NCBI GenBank assembly: GCA_021160485.1
Contig: JAGHCL010000031.1
Coordinates: 1 to 12,248 of the forward strand
Source: Candidatus Desulfofervidaceae bacterium
Lineage (GTDB): Bacteria > Desulfobacterota > Desulfofervidia > Desulfofervidales > Desulfofervidaceae
Direction of reading: 5' to 3'
DNA length: 12,248 bases
Below the pieces are notes generated by a model. That model did not search any database, had not been told where the DNA came from, and worked only from the letters and a program-made list of their open reading frames with translations. A program made the position numbers and the translations under genes. Shown in pieces: positions 1 to 6,604 of this stretch; within the stretch, counting starts at the first letter, position 1, and the number at the start of each line of letters is the position of its first letter.

Positions 1-2
1 TC

Positions 3-86
3 TTTGCTGTAGTTCATAAACTTGTTAGGGTTATTTATGCCTTGCTTACTAAAAGGGTGCTTTTTAACCCAAATCATTGTTTATAG
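3..86 (+). CDS. C-terminal end of a probable IS110-family transposase (truncated by window edge)
   Basis: The third forward frame is open from the left edge to a TAG at 84-86 and encodes 27 residues ending in KLVRVIYALLTKR and then a short polar tail. From memory of the family, a basic R/K-L-L/V-x-I-I/V-Y-A-L-L-K/T segment close to the C-terminus is typical of IS110/IS116/IS902 transposases, which are DEDD-type recombinases that lack ordinary terminal inverted repeats. Only the tail is visible, so neither the catalytic domain nor the intactness of the element can be judged. The stretch after the stop would be the right-hand non-coding end of the element. A chance open frame of this length is possible; the call rests on resemblance of one short segment. 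Confidence 0.55.
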   Translation, partial: FAVVHKLVRVIYALLTKRVLFNPNHCL

Positions 87-259
87 TTGACTCCTTATTT
101 TTGTAAAAGTCATTCTGACCAACCAATAAAGATATAACCAATATATCTTTAACCATTGTGTTTACATCAGGCAATATGCTGAAGACCGGACATTGCTTAA
201 AGTTTTAGGATTGATTTCTAAAAGGTGGGTTGTAAACCTATTAGGGGATGTCAAATTTA
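87..259. other. Non-coding stretch after the transposase end
   Basis: No coding frame is supported between the transposase stop and the acs terminator. If the upstream gene is an IS110-family element, its right boundary should lie here. The stretch contains a perfect hairpin (listed separately), several ACCA tetramers around it, and a GGGTTGTAAACC-like short inverted sequence near 227-238. No terminal inverted repeat or target duplication can be recognised, as expected for this family, so I cannot place the boundary. Confidence 0.4.
128..150. repeat. Perfect 9-bp inverted repeat, hairpin with 5-base loop
   Basis: AAAGATATA (128-136) and TATATCTTT (142-150) are exact reverse complements separated by ACCAA. 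The stem is almost all A-T. It could be a weak terminator for the transposase, part of a structured RNA in the IS end, or a protein-binding site. It has no strong T-run on either side, so a terminator role is uncertain. Confidence 0.6.
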
Positions 260-290
260 AAGGGAGGAAATCTTAAAGATCCCCTCCCTT
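260..290 (-). terminator. Candidate rho-independent terminator of acs
   Basis: AAGGGAGG (260-267) pairs exactly with CCTCCCTT (283-290), and ATCTT/AAGAT inside (270-274, 276-280) can form an inner stem. On the acs strand the stem begins about 21 bases after the stop codon and is followed by TTTAAATTT. The tract is broken by A residues, so efficiency may be moderate. Confidence 0.65.
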
Positions 291-311
291 GATTAGTGTC
301 ACAGTTATTTT

Positions 312-2234
312 TTAATCAGCCAATGTGGTCAAATCACCCGGGTCAACTCCCATTTCTTTGGCTTTTAATACACGACGCATGATTTTGCCACTTCTTGTTT
401 TAGGCAAACTATCCACAAATTCTATGGATTTGATAATCACGATTGGCCCTAGTTCCTTGCGCACATGTTGCCTAATAGCTTTATCTAATTCTTCACTCGG
501 CTCGTGTCCTTCCTTTAAAATTACAAACACCTTGGCTACTTCTCCTTTAATCGGATCAGGAACACCGATACAAGCAGCTTCGGCTACGGCTTTATAGCTT
601 ACAATCGCACTTTCCACTTCTGCAGTTCCAATTCTATGTCCAGCAATATTAATGACATCATCTGCCCGACTTTGAATCCAGAAATAACCATCTTCGTCCT
701 TACGTGCTACATCCCCAGAACAATACACATTGCCTGGTATCTTTTCCCAATACACCTGTTTATACCGCTCTGGATCTCGATAGAGGGTGCGAAGCATGGA
801 TGGCCATGGCTTTTTAATCACCAAGAAACCACCCTTCCCTTCGGATACAGGAGTGCCTTTTTGATCTACCACATCGGCATGAATACCTGGAAATGGTCTG
901 GTAGCTGAACCAGGTTTAAGTAAACTGACTGGCAGGGGTGTAATCATAAAAGCGCCAGTCTCTGTTTGCCACCAGGTATCCATAATCGGACACCTCTCTT
1001 GACCAATATTTTGATAGTACCACATCCAGGCTTCAGGATTAATGGGTTCTCCCACTGTCCCTAATAGTCTGAGACTGGATAAATTGTGTTTTTTAGGAAT
1101 AGCCGAACCATAACGCATGAGCATACGTATGGTTGTAGGAGCAGTATAAAGAATTGTGACGCCAAAGTCTTCTACGATTTTCCACATCCGGTTTGCTTTG
1201 GGATAAAGTGGATGTCCTTCATACATCAAGGTAGTCGCTCCCGCAATTAAGGGACCATAAACAATATAACTGTGACCAGTAATCCAACCGGGGTCGGCGG
1301 CACACCAGTAGATATCTGTCTCTTTCAAATCAAACACCCACTTTAGTGTCCTGTGGATTCCAACCATGTAACCACCATGAACATGGACCACTCCTTTAGG
1401 CTTACCTGTAGTTCCGGAAGTATAAAGAATAAACAACATATCTTCTGCATCCATAACTTCTGTCTCACATTCGTCAGACGCAGCATCCATCAACTCATGG
1501 AACCATAAATAACGACCATCACTCATATCTATTTCTTCACCTGTTCTTTTCACCACAATCACATTTTCCACTGAAGAGCATTCTAACATTGCTTCATCTA
1601 CAACATTTTTTAAATTTATAATTTTGCCATTGCGGTAAAGGCCATCAGAGGTTACAATAATCTTTGCCTTGGCGTCATTGACACGTTCTCTTAACGCAGC
1701 TGCACTAAAGCCTGCATATACGACTGTATGGACAGCTCCGATTTTAGCACAAGCTAACATGGCAATAGCAATTTCGGGAATATTGGGGAGATAAATGGCT
1801 ACCCTATCTCCCTTTTTAACCCCTAAAGAGTTTAAAACATTGGCAAACTTGTTAACTCGACGATAGAGTTCATAATAAGTAAGTTTTTTAATGTCTTTTA
1901 ACGGTTCTCCCTGCCAGATAATGGCCACCTTGTTTTTGCGAAAGCTTTTTACATGCCTGTCTAAAGCATTATGAACAATGTTACATTGAGCGCCTACAAA
2001 CCACTTATAAAAAGGGGCGTCGGATTCATCTAAAACTTTATCCCACGGTTTATACCACTCCAATTCTTTAGCCGCTTCTTCCCAAAACGAAACAAAATCT
2101 TCCTGTCCTTTCCGCATCGCCTCTTCGTATTCAATTGGACTTACATTAGCTTCCACCACCGTCTCTGGTAAAGGCCTAAACACGCGTTCTTCTCCCAAAA
2201 TCACCTCTGTTGTTTGGCGGTCGTCTCCGGACAT
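312..2234 (-). CDS. acs: Acetyl-CoA synthetase (AMP-forming acetate--CoA ligase)
   Basis: Converts acetate, ATP and CoA to acetyl-CoA, AMP and PPi in the cytoplasm through an acetyl-adenylate. Numbered from the chosen start, the protein has 640 residues (E. coli Acs has 652). It carries the phosphate-binding loop [11 protein letters not shown] at 271-281, the acetate-pocket motif DTWWQTETG at 419-427, the SGD ribose-binding aspartate region near 507, and the C-terminal PKTRSGK with the catalytic, acetylatable lysine near 617. The family is clear over its whole length. Start: two adjacent ATGs at 2237 and 2234 follow AAGGAGG (2247-2241); the second has the better 6-base spacing. The reading frame stays open upstream to a TTG at 2285, but that lies in the promoter region and lacks a ribosome site. 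The gene stands alone with its own terminator and may serve acetate assimilation, or oxidation in a respiring anaerobe. Confidence 0.97.
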   Translation of the reverse strand: MSGDDRQTTEVILGEERVFRPLPETVVEANVSPIEYEEAMRKGQEDFVSFWEEAAKELEWYKPWDKVLDESDAPFYKWFVGAQCNIVHNALDRHVKSFRKNKVAIIWQGEPLKDIKKLTYYELYRRVNKFANVLNSLGVKKGDRVAIYLPNIPEIAIAMLACAKIGAVHTVVYAGFSAAALRERVNDAKAKIIVTSDGLYRNGKIINLKNVVDEAMLECSSVENVIVVKRTGEEIDMSDGRYLWFHELMDAASDECETEVMDAEDMLFILYTSGTTGKPKGVVHVHGGYMVGIHRTLKWVFDLKETDIYWCAADPGWITGHSYIVYGPLIAGATTLMYEGHPLYPKANRMWKIVEDFGVTILYTAPTTIRMLMRYGSAIPKKHNLSSLRLLGTVGEPINPEAWMWYYQNIGQERCPIMDTWWQTETGAFMITPLPVSLLKPGSATRPFPGIHADVVDQKGTPVSEGKGGFLVIKKPWPSMLRTLYRDPERYKQVYWEKIPGNVYCSGDVARKDEDGYFWIQSRADDVINIAGHRIGTAEVESAIVSYKAVAEAACIGVPDPIKGEVAKVFVILKEGHEPSEELDKAIRQHVRKELGPIVIIKSIEFVDSLPKTRSGKIMRRVLKAKEMGVDPGDLTTLAD

Positions 2235-2240
2235 CATTTT

Positions 2241-2247
2241 CCTCCTT
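2241..2247 (-). promoter_or_regulatory. Shine-Dalgarno of acs
   Basis: AAGGAGG on the minus strand, 3 bases before the ATG at 2237 and 6 before the ATG at 2234. It decides the start inside a longer open frame. Confidence 0.8.
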
Positions 2248-2263
2248 ATTAAAAATTTGACTT

Positions 2264-2292
2264 TTTTTAAACTTTTACCCTCCAAAAGTCAA
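2264..2292 (-). promoter_or_regulatory. Candidate sigma-70 promoter of acs
   Basis: On the minus strand TTGACT (2292-2287) is followed after 17 bases by TAAAAA (2269-2264). Transcription would start near 2257, giving a leader of about 20 bases that ends in the Shine-Dalgarno. The -35 matches TTGACA at 5 of 6 and the -10 matches TATAAT at 4 of 6. It is a prediction from spacing and sequence only. Confidence 0.4.
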
Positions 2293-2301
2293 TGTTTGAC
2301 T
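2287..2301. promoter_or_regulatory. Inverted repeat AGTCAA-N3-TTGACT overlapping the acs -35
   Basis: AGTCAA (2287-2292) and TTGACT (2296-2301) are exact reverse complements with a 3-base centre. A further TTGACT lies at 2257-2262. The arm at 2287-2292 is the proposed -35 of acs, so a bound protein would block or modulate it. It may be only a chance pairing of two -35-like hexamers. Confidence 0.35.
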
Positions 2302-2457
2302 GCAAAAGGGTAAAAAATAGGATAATCGGTCACTAAGTTTTCTTAAAATAAGAAAAATCCTTTTGGGAATAACCTATCAAACGTTTGTTTCTTTACCTCA
2401 TAAATTTGCACGTATATACCTAAGGTCAAGCAGGACACTAAGTCATAGACAAAAGAA

Positions 2458-3161
2458 CTAAGAATTATTGGAAAACGAGTTGTTTTTCTCGCGAAACACC
2501 CATAATTTGTGACTGCGCGGGAATTCTCGCTTGATAAGCCTTTTAAGCAACTTTCTTAGACCTTCTTTTGCCAGTTTCTCTTCTAGGGTCTGTAAACGAT
2601 TGTGGATGTCCTTGTAAAGGGGATTAAATTTTTCCATCAAATCTCGGAGGTATTTACTACCCAGGTTAGAAGTCATGATCAGCACAGCATTGCGAAAGGA
2701 TACCACACGCCCCTGAGAATCAGTAAGACGTCCGTCGTCTAGCACTTACAAGAAGAGGTCAAAGACCCTGGGATGGGCCTTTTCAATTTCATCCAGCAGG
2801 ATGACACAGTAAGGCCGTCTACGCACGATCTCTGTCAACTTTCCTCCTTCTTCATAACCCACATAACCAGGGGGAGCACCGATTAATTTGGCGACCGCCA
2901 GCCCTTGCCCGCCTAACTGCTTCTGATACCCTCTTTACAGCTGCCTCCTGGCCAATTACCCGCTTATGGAGATGTGGCTCCATGGATAATAACTTTTCTT
3001 TTTCTTCTACCATCTTTGAAAGCGGGATACCGGTGAGCTCTGAAACCACCTCGGCCACATCTTCGGCCGTCACTTCTAATTTTTTTCCGTGCGGCCGCTG
3101 TATCAAGAACATCAATGGCCTTGTCAGGTAGATGTCAGTTCTGGATGTAACGGTGGGTCAG
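2458..3161 (-). pseudogene. Decayed Hsp100 (ClpA/B/C-type) AAA+ ATPase remnant
   Basis: Joining frames on the minus strand recovers a recognisable Hsp100 chaperone. It reads [49 protein letters not shown], then [16 protein letters not shown], the Walker B strand [25 protein letters not shown] and MTSNLGS of the second ATPase domain. Lesions seen: TGA at 3137-3135 where the family has Arg (CGA); a frame change at the seven-base T/A run 3080-3086; loss of roughly 50 codons including Walker A, with a frame change near 2896-2907; and TAA at 2748-2746 where the family has Gln in LLQVLDDG. Nearly all of the first ATPase domain is missing. After [11 protein letters not shown] the frame continues for about 60 codons that do not resemble the sensor-2 domain. 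No functional product is likely. Whether it was ClpB, ClpC or a ClpV-like form cannot be settled. Confidence 0.9.
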
Positions 3162-3201
3162 GACAAATTTTATTACCGTGATTTCAAATTTAGGATAAGC
3201 G

Positions 3202-3232
3202 TTGACTAGATAGAAGTCAAATATTTTATATA
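3202..3232 (+). promoter_or_regulatory. Candidate promoter with TTGACT-N7-AGTCAA inverted repeat
   Basis: TTGACT (3202-3207) is followed by TTTATA at 17-base spacing (3225-3230) or TATATA at 19-base spacing (3227-3232). AGTCAA at 3215-3220 is the exact reverse complement of the -35 hexamer. It would direct transcription towards the broken receiver gene about 110 bases downstream. It uses the same hexamer as the acs promoter region. Confidence 0.35.
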
Positions 3233-3345
3233 AGTAGTAATTGGATACGGACATTTATATATTCCGAAGTATACCTATAAGACATATGCATTATTTGAAT
3301 CACAAAAGTTGGAAAGCTGTCATAAATTAAGCAAAAAGACACTAA

Positions 3346-3776
3346 ATGGATGCAATTAAGCAAAGAAGAAGGATATTGGTAATAGATGATGAAGAAGCCA
3401 TTCTACTGCAATGCTCAGAGAGCTTGGATATGAAGTAACATGTGCTAAAGACGCTGCCCAAGGTATTAACCTATACAAACAAGCTAAAGTTTTAAATCAA
3501 CTGTTTGCAGCAGTACTAGTAGATTTAACTATGCCCGGAGAAATGGGAGGAAAAGAAACCATTAAGCATTTGTTGGCTATAGATCCTAAAGTAAAGGCTA
3601 TTGTTTCAAGCGGTTATCCCATTGAGGTAGTAATGTCTGACTATAAAAAATATGGCTTTTCTGGAGCAATCTCTAAGCCCTATAGAATTGAAGAATTAGA
3701 CAAAATGTTAAACAGGATAATATCCGAAAAAGAGCCTAATAACACGTTCTGCTGCTCCTCCAGAGTTCTTTTATAG
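3346..3776 (+). pseudogene. Receiver (response-regulator) domain gene, frameshifted
   Basis: The ATG at 3346 opens a frame encoding RRRILVIDDEEAILLQ, the first strand and acidic pocket of a CheY-like receiver, then stops. The next frame continues from about 3409 with MLRELGYEVTCAKDA and runs to 3776. It contains the phosphoacceptor aspartate in VLVDLTMPG, the switch serine in AIVSSGYP, and the lysine in ISKPYR. The family usually has about six residues between the 'EEAI' and 'MLxxLGYEV' segments; here eight bases remain, so roughly ten bases were lost. The wording GGKETIKxLLxIDPxVKAIVSSGY is typical of the C-terminal receiver of hybrid histidine kinases in delta-proteobacteria, but no kinase precedes it. 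No Shine-Dalgarno is evident. The last ten codons lie over the convergent end of waaF, suggesting that the original stop was also lost. Confidence 0.8.
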
Positions 3777-4755
3777 CCTCAAATACCTCCTTCACGGTAA
3801 TCTGGCGCATACAAAGGTGATCTTTTGGACATTCACGGTATTTACACGGGGCACATGCTATAGGATGGTGAATAATTTTTGTCGTATTTCCATAAGGACT
3901 GGTGCGATTAGGGTCAGTGGGACCAAAGATAGCTACCTGAGGACGATGCAAAGCGACTGTCAGGTGCATAAGTCCAGAATCATTAGTAATAACAAGGCTG
4001 GCAGCTTTAATAATAGCCATGGCTCCGGCCAGAGAAGTAAGGCCAGTAAGGTCATAAATGCCCCGCGTATCCTTCATCTCTCGCAATATTTTTTGAGCAA
4101 TGGTTTTATCTTTCTTGCTCCCCAGCACCAACACATTTAATTTCATTTCATGAATGATTTTTTGTGCCAGGGTGGCAAAATAGGTAGGAGGCCAACATTT
4201 AGCTGGTCCATAAGCTGCTCCTGGAGCAAAGACAACGTAGTTTTTCTGCCAGCAGTGTTGCTTTTCTAAAATAGATTTCTCCCGTTCACCGGCGACAGTG
4301 GGTTTTAACACAGGCGCACACGGCACTACTTGATAACCTATTAGTGTCAATAAGTGCAGGTAATAATCAATCTGATGCAGATCAGAAGGTGGAGGAAAGC
4401 TCCGAGTTAAAAACAACCCTCTAGCATCAGTAGCATAACCAATCCGGATAGGTGTGGCAGTAAGAAAAGCAGCCATGGCAGAAGAAAAGGAGTTGGGCAG
4501 TAGGATGCACATCCTAAACCGATGGCGAAGTGCCAAACAATGTTTCAGAAGAGACCCAAAAGAAGAAGGATATATCACAATCTCATCAATCTCTGGGTAT
4601 GCTTGAAAAAGGTCTTTCAAATGGGGTTTACACCAGATAGCAATATGTGCCTCAGGATAAGTTCGCCGGAGATTGGCCAGAAAGGGCAAGGCCATAACTG
4701 CGTCTCCCAGCCAGTTGGGACTGCGCACTAGAATCCGAGCTGGTCTTTTATCCAT
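3736..4755 (-). CDS. waaF: ADP-heptose:LPS heptosyltransferase II
   Basis: A GT9-family glycosyltransferase that adds the second L-glycero-D-manno-heptose to the LPS inner core on the cytoplasmic face of the inner membrane. The 339-residue length is normal. Visible motifs are RILVRSPNWLGDAVMALP at 7-24 with the family Asp18, FAPGA at 176-180 followed by KCWP at 186-189, NDSGLMHL at 258-265 and FGPTDP at 277-282 (nucleotide-heptose binding), and a cysteine-rich end C301-x2-C304-x4-C309-x5-C315 usual for WaaF. The start ATG overlaps the last 28 bases of lpxK, and AAGGAG lies about 10 bases upstream inside lpxK. It is the last gene of the LPS operon, and its 3' end overlaps the broken receiver gene on the other strand by 41 bases. 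Confidence 0.95.
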   Translation of the reverse strand: MDKRPARILVRSPNWLGDAVMALPFLANLRRTYPEAHIAIWCKPHLKDLFQAYPEIDEIVIYPSSFGSLLKHCLALRHRFRMCILLPNSFSSAMAAFLTATPIRIGYATDARGLFLTRSFPPPSDLHQIDYYLHLLTLIGYQVVPCAPVLKPTVAGEREKSILEKQHCWQKNYVVFAPGAAYGPAKCWPPTYFATLAQKIIHEMKLNVLVLGSKKDKTIAQKILREMKDTRGIYDLTGLTSLAGAMAIIKAASLVITNDSGLMHLTVALHRPQVAIFGPTDPNRTSPYGNTTKIIHHPIACAPCKYRECPKDHLCMRQITVKEVFEAIKELWRSSRTCY

Positions 4756-5840
4756 GTTGAAAAAGCTCCTTTTTCATGCACACTTATTTTTATCTGCGGA
4801 TAAAACACTTCAAAACCCATCTGACAAAAAAGCTGGGTAAAGGGAATTAATTTAACTGCATCTTTTTCAGTTGTTATAAGGGCATCGGCTTTTTTTTCTT
4901 TCGCTTTTTCAATCAACATTTCTATATCCTTTTGCTTATAACAATAATGGTCAGGAAAGGGCAAAAAGTGAACAATATGCACTCCCAGGTTATGGCAAGT
5001 TTGATAAAAGTCCTGCGGTTGGGCCAGCCCGCAAAAGGCAAGGTAACGGTAGCGGGCAATAGGAAATGAATGATGGTTAATGGGCGATGAAGAAAGAAAA
5101 AAAAATGTTTCTATAGTCCTTAGGGTTGTAAATATTTTTAAATGTGGAAAATGGTGGGTTAAATATTGCTTCAGCTCCCCTGCCCTGCTTTCATCTTTTA
5201 TTTTGGTTAGCACCACGGCTTGGGCACGATTTAAGGCAGAAATGGGTTCTCGCAGGGTACCTCTGGGAAGTAAATAGCCATTACCAAAGGGGCTTTCTGT
5301 ATCAAGCAGCACGATATCTAAATCTCTCTTTAAGGCATAATGTTGAAAAGCATCATCTAAAATGGCAATATCTGGTCTGAAGTGTTTCCAGGCAAAGTTG
5401 ATTACTTGATGGCGATTTTTGCCTTTAAGCACAGGGATGCCCGGCAAATTCTTTGCTAACAAATACCCTTCATCTCCTGCTTCCAATGGAGACAAAAATA
5501 CCCGTTGTCCATCGGAGATTAATGTCTCTTTTGACTTGCTTTTATATCCCCTAGTCACTACTACCACTTTTTTCCCCAATTCCTGCATTAAACACGCTAA
5601 AAAAATCGTAAAGGGTGTTTTGCCTGTTCCACCTACGCTGAGATTTCCTACACTAATAACCTTGCATGGTGCTTGTCTCTGTGGTAACCAGCCCGTTTTA
5701 TAAACAAACTGATGGAGTTTTAAACCAGCTAGATAAAGGGCACTTAAACTGTGTGCCATGGCTTTCAAACACAGATGACCTTGGGTGCTGGTTATACGTT
5801 GGAAAAGACTGGAAAATGACACTTGATGAATCTTTCTCAT
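4728..5840 (-). CDS. lpxK: Tetraacyldisaccharide 4'-kinase (lipid A biosynthesis)
   Basis: Transfers the gamma-phosphate of ATP to the 4' position of tetraacyl-disaccharide-1-phosphate to make lipid IVA, at the inner membrane. The protein has 370 residues, longer than the 328 of E. coli LpxK because of a longer N-terminus and C-terminus. Residues about 25-48 form the amphipathic or hydrophobic membrane-associating helix. The Walker A loop GNLSVGGTGKTP is at 65-76, the TRGYK motif at 96-100, the GDEG segment at 122-125, and LDDAFQH (Walker B-like) at 161-167. The start codon overlaps the stop of the preceding hydrolase gene as ATGA (5840-5837), so translation is probably coupled; only a weak AGGA lies upstream. 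Its own 3' end overlaps waaF. Confidence 0.95.
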   Translation of the reverse strand: MRKIHQVSFSSLFQRITSTQGHLCLKAMAHSLSALYLAGLKLHQFVYKTGWLPQRQAPCKVISVGNLSVGGTGKTPFTIFLACLMQELGKKVVVVTRGYKSKSKETLISDGQRVFLSPLEAGDEGYLLAKNLPGIPVLKGKNRHQVINFAWKHFRPDIAILDDAFQHYALKRDLDIVLLDTESPFGNGYLLPRGTLREPISALNRAQAVVLTKIKDESRAGELKQYLTHHFPHLKIFTTLRTIETFFFLSSSPINHHSFPIARYRYLAFCGLAQPQDFYQTCHNLGVHIVHFLPFPDHYCYKQKDIEMLIEKAKEKKADALITTEKDAVKLIPFTQLFCQMGFEVFYPQIKISVHEKGAFSTWIKDQLGF

Positions 5841-6604
5841 TTTTCAACAAATTCCTTTACTATCGGCAATACCTTCTTCTCAAGTAAAGAAAAACCATGG
5901 GTATATCCGTTCAGGGAAACAAAATGGTAATTCTCCTTGCCTATAGCTTCAAACCGCTCTACCAACATCTTACTTTGGCTGAAAGGCACAACTTCATCGG
6001 CAGTGCCATGCAAAATCAGGAGAGGTGCCTGAATCCTATCTGCAAGGTAATAAGGAGAACGTTGTCTGATACAGCTTTGAATATCAAGGCCCCTCATATT
6101 ACATTCTTGCAGGGTTGCCTGAATGTAATCTTCCCAATCTACGTTTAGCTGTGGGTTCCCTTGAGTTGCGTATGTCTGCATGGTCAGCAAATCTGTCGGC
6201 CCATAGGCATCTATAACCCCATTTATGTCTTTTCTAGTAGCGGCCAAAAGGGCCAAATATCCTCCATGACTTTCACCAATAAGAAAAACTTTAGTCATGG
6301 AAAGGTAATAAGCATAGTCAATAGCATTTACAACATCTTCAAGTTCCTTACCACCATAACCGCTAAAGTGATAATCTACAGAAATCAGAGTAAACTCAGG
6401 ATAAAAATAGCGGGCATACTCTTCACACATTTCCTTCGCTCTTTCAGTAGAAGCCTTACCTCCGTGAATTAACACTATCGCCTTTACCTTATTGCCTTGA
6501 CAGACGAATAGATTCGTGCCTTTATAAGCTTGCTGTAAACATTTTCCCATTTTACATCCCATAATAAAAAGAATTAGTAGAACATAACAAAAGTTACTTC
6601 TCAT
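5837..6604 (-). CDS. Probable lipoprotein alpha/beta hydrolase (esterase/peptidase-like)
   Basis: This 255-residue protein has the alpha/beta-hydrolase layout: oxyanion-hole HGG at 47-49, nucleophile elbow GESHG with Ser112, acid Asp203 in HGTADEVVP, and His236 in YTHGF. The spacing and the sequence LLILHGTADEVVP fit the dienelactone-hydrolase / prolyl-oligopeptidase-like branch; the substrate cannot be read from sequence. The N-terminus (RSNFCYVLLILFIMGC) looks like a lipoprotein signal with Cys17 as the lipidated residue, so the enzyme would be anchored in the envelope. It overlaps waaA by 11 bases and lpxK by 4 and has no clear ribosome site, so it is translationally coupled within the LPS operon. 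An acyltransferase often sits between waaA and lpxK in related bacteria; here a hydrolase takes that place. A role in LPS or lipid processing is inference from position only. Confidence 0.85.
   Translation of the reverse strand: MRSNFCYVLLILFIMGCKMGKCLQQAYKGTNLFVCQGNKVKAIVLIHGGKASTERAKEMCEEYARYFYPEFTLISVDYHFSGYGGKELEDVVNAIDYAYYLSMTKVFLIGESHGGYLALLAATRKDINGVIDAYGPTDLLTMQTYATQGNPQLNVDWEDYIQATLQECNMRGLDIQSCIRQRSPYYLADRIQAPLLILHGTADEVVPFSQSKMLVERFEAIGKENYHFVSLNGYTHGFSLLEKKVLPIVKEFVEK

Noticed and set aside
2235..2285. Longer acs start at a TTG (2285), adding 17 residues
   Set aside because: The extension is basic and unlike Acs N-termini, crosses the proposed promoter, and a strong AAGGAGG points to the ATGs at 2237/2234.
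2470..2482. Repeat of AAAACGAGTTGT at about 2472 and again at about 8586
   Set aside because: A shared 12-mer is expected by chance in a 12-kb AT-rich window, and the flanks differ.
3240..3345. Possible remnant of a histidine kinase before the receiver
   Set aside because: One frame is open and has a faint resemblance to the end of a kinase ATPase domain (LYIP), but nothing diagnostic such as a G-box is visible.
3817..4140. Plus-strand frame of 107 codons inside waaF, and similar antisense frames within acs, lpxK, waaA, aroQ and the transporter
   Set aside because: They lie wholly inside well-supported genes on the other strand, have no ribosome sites and show no recognisable protein features.
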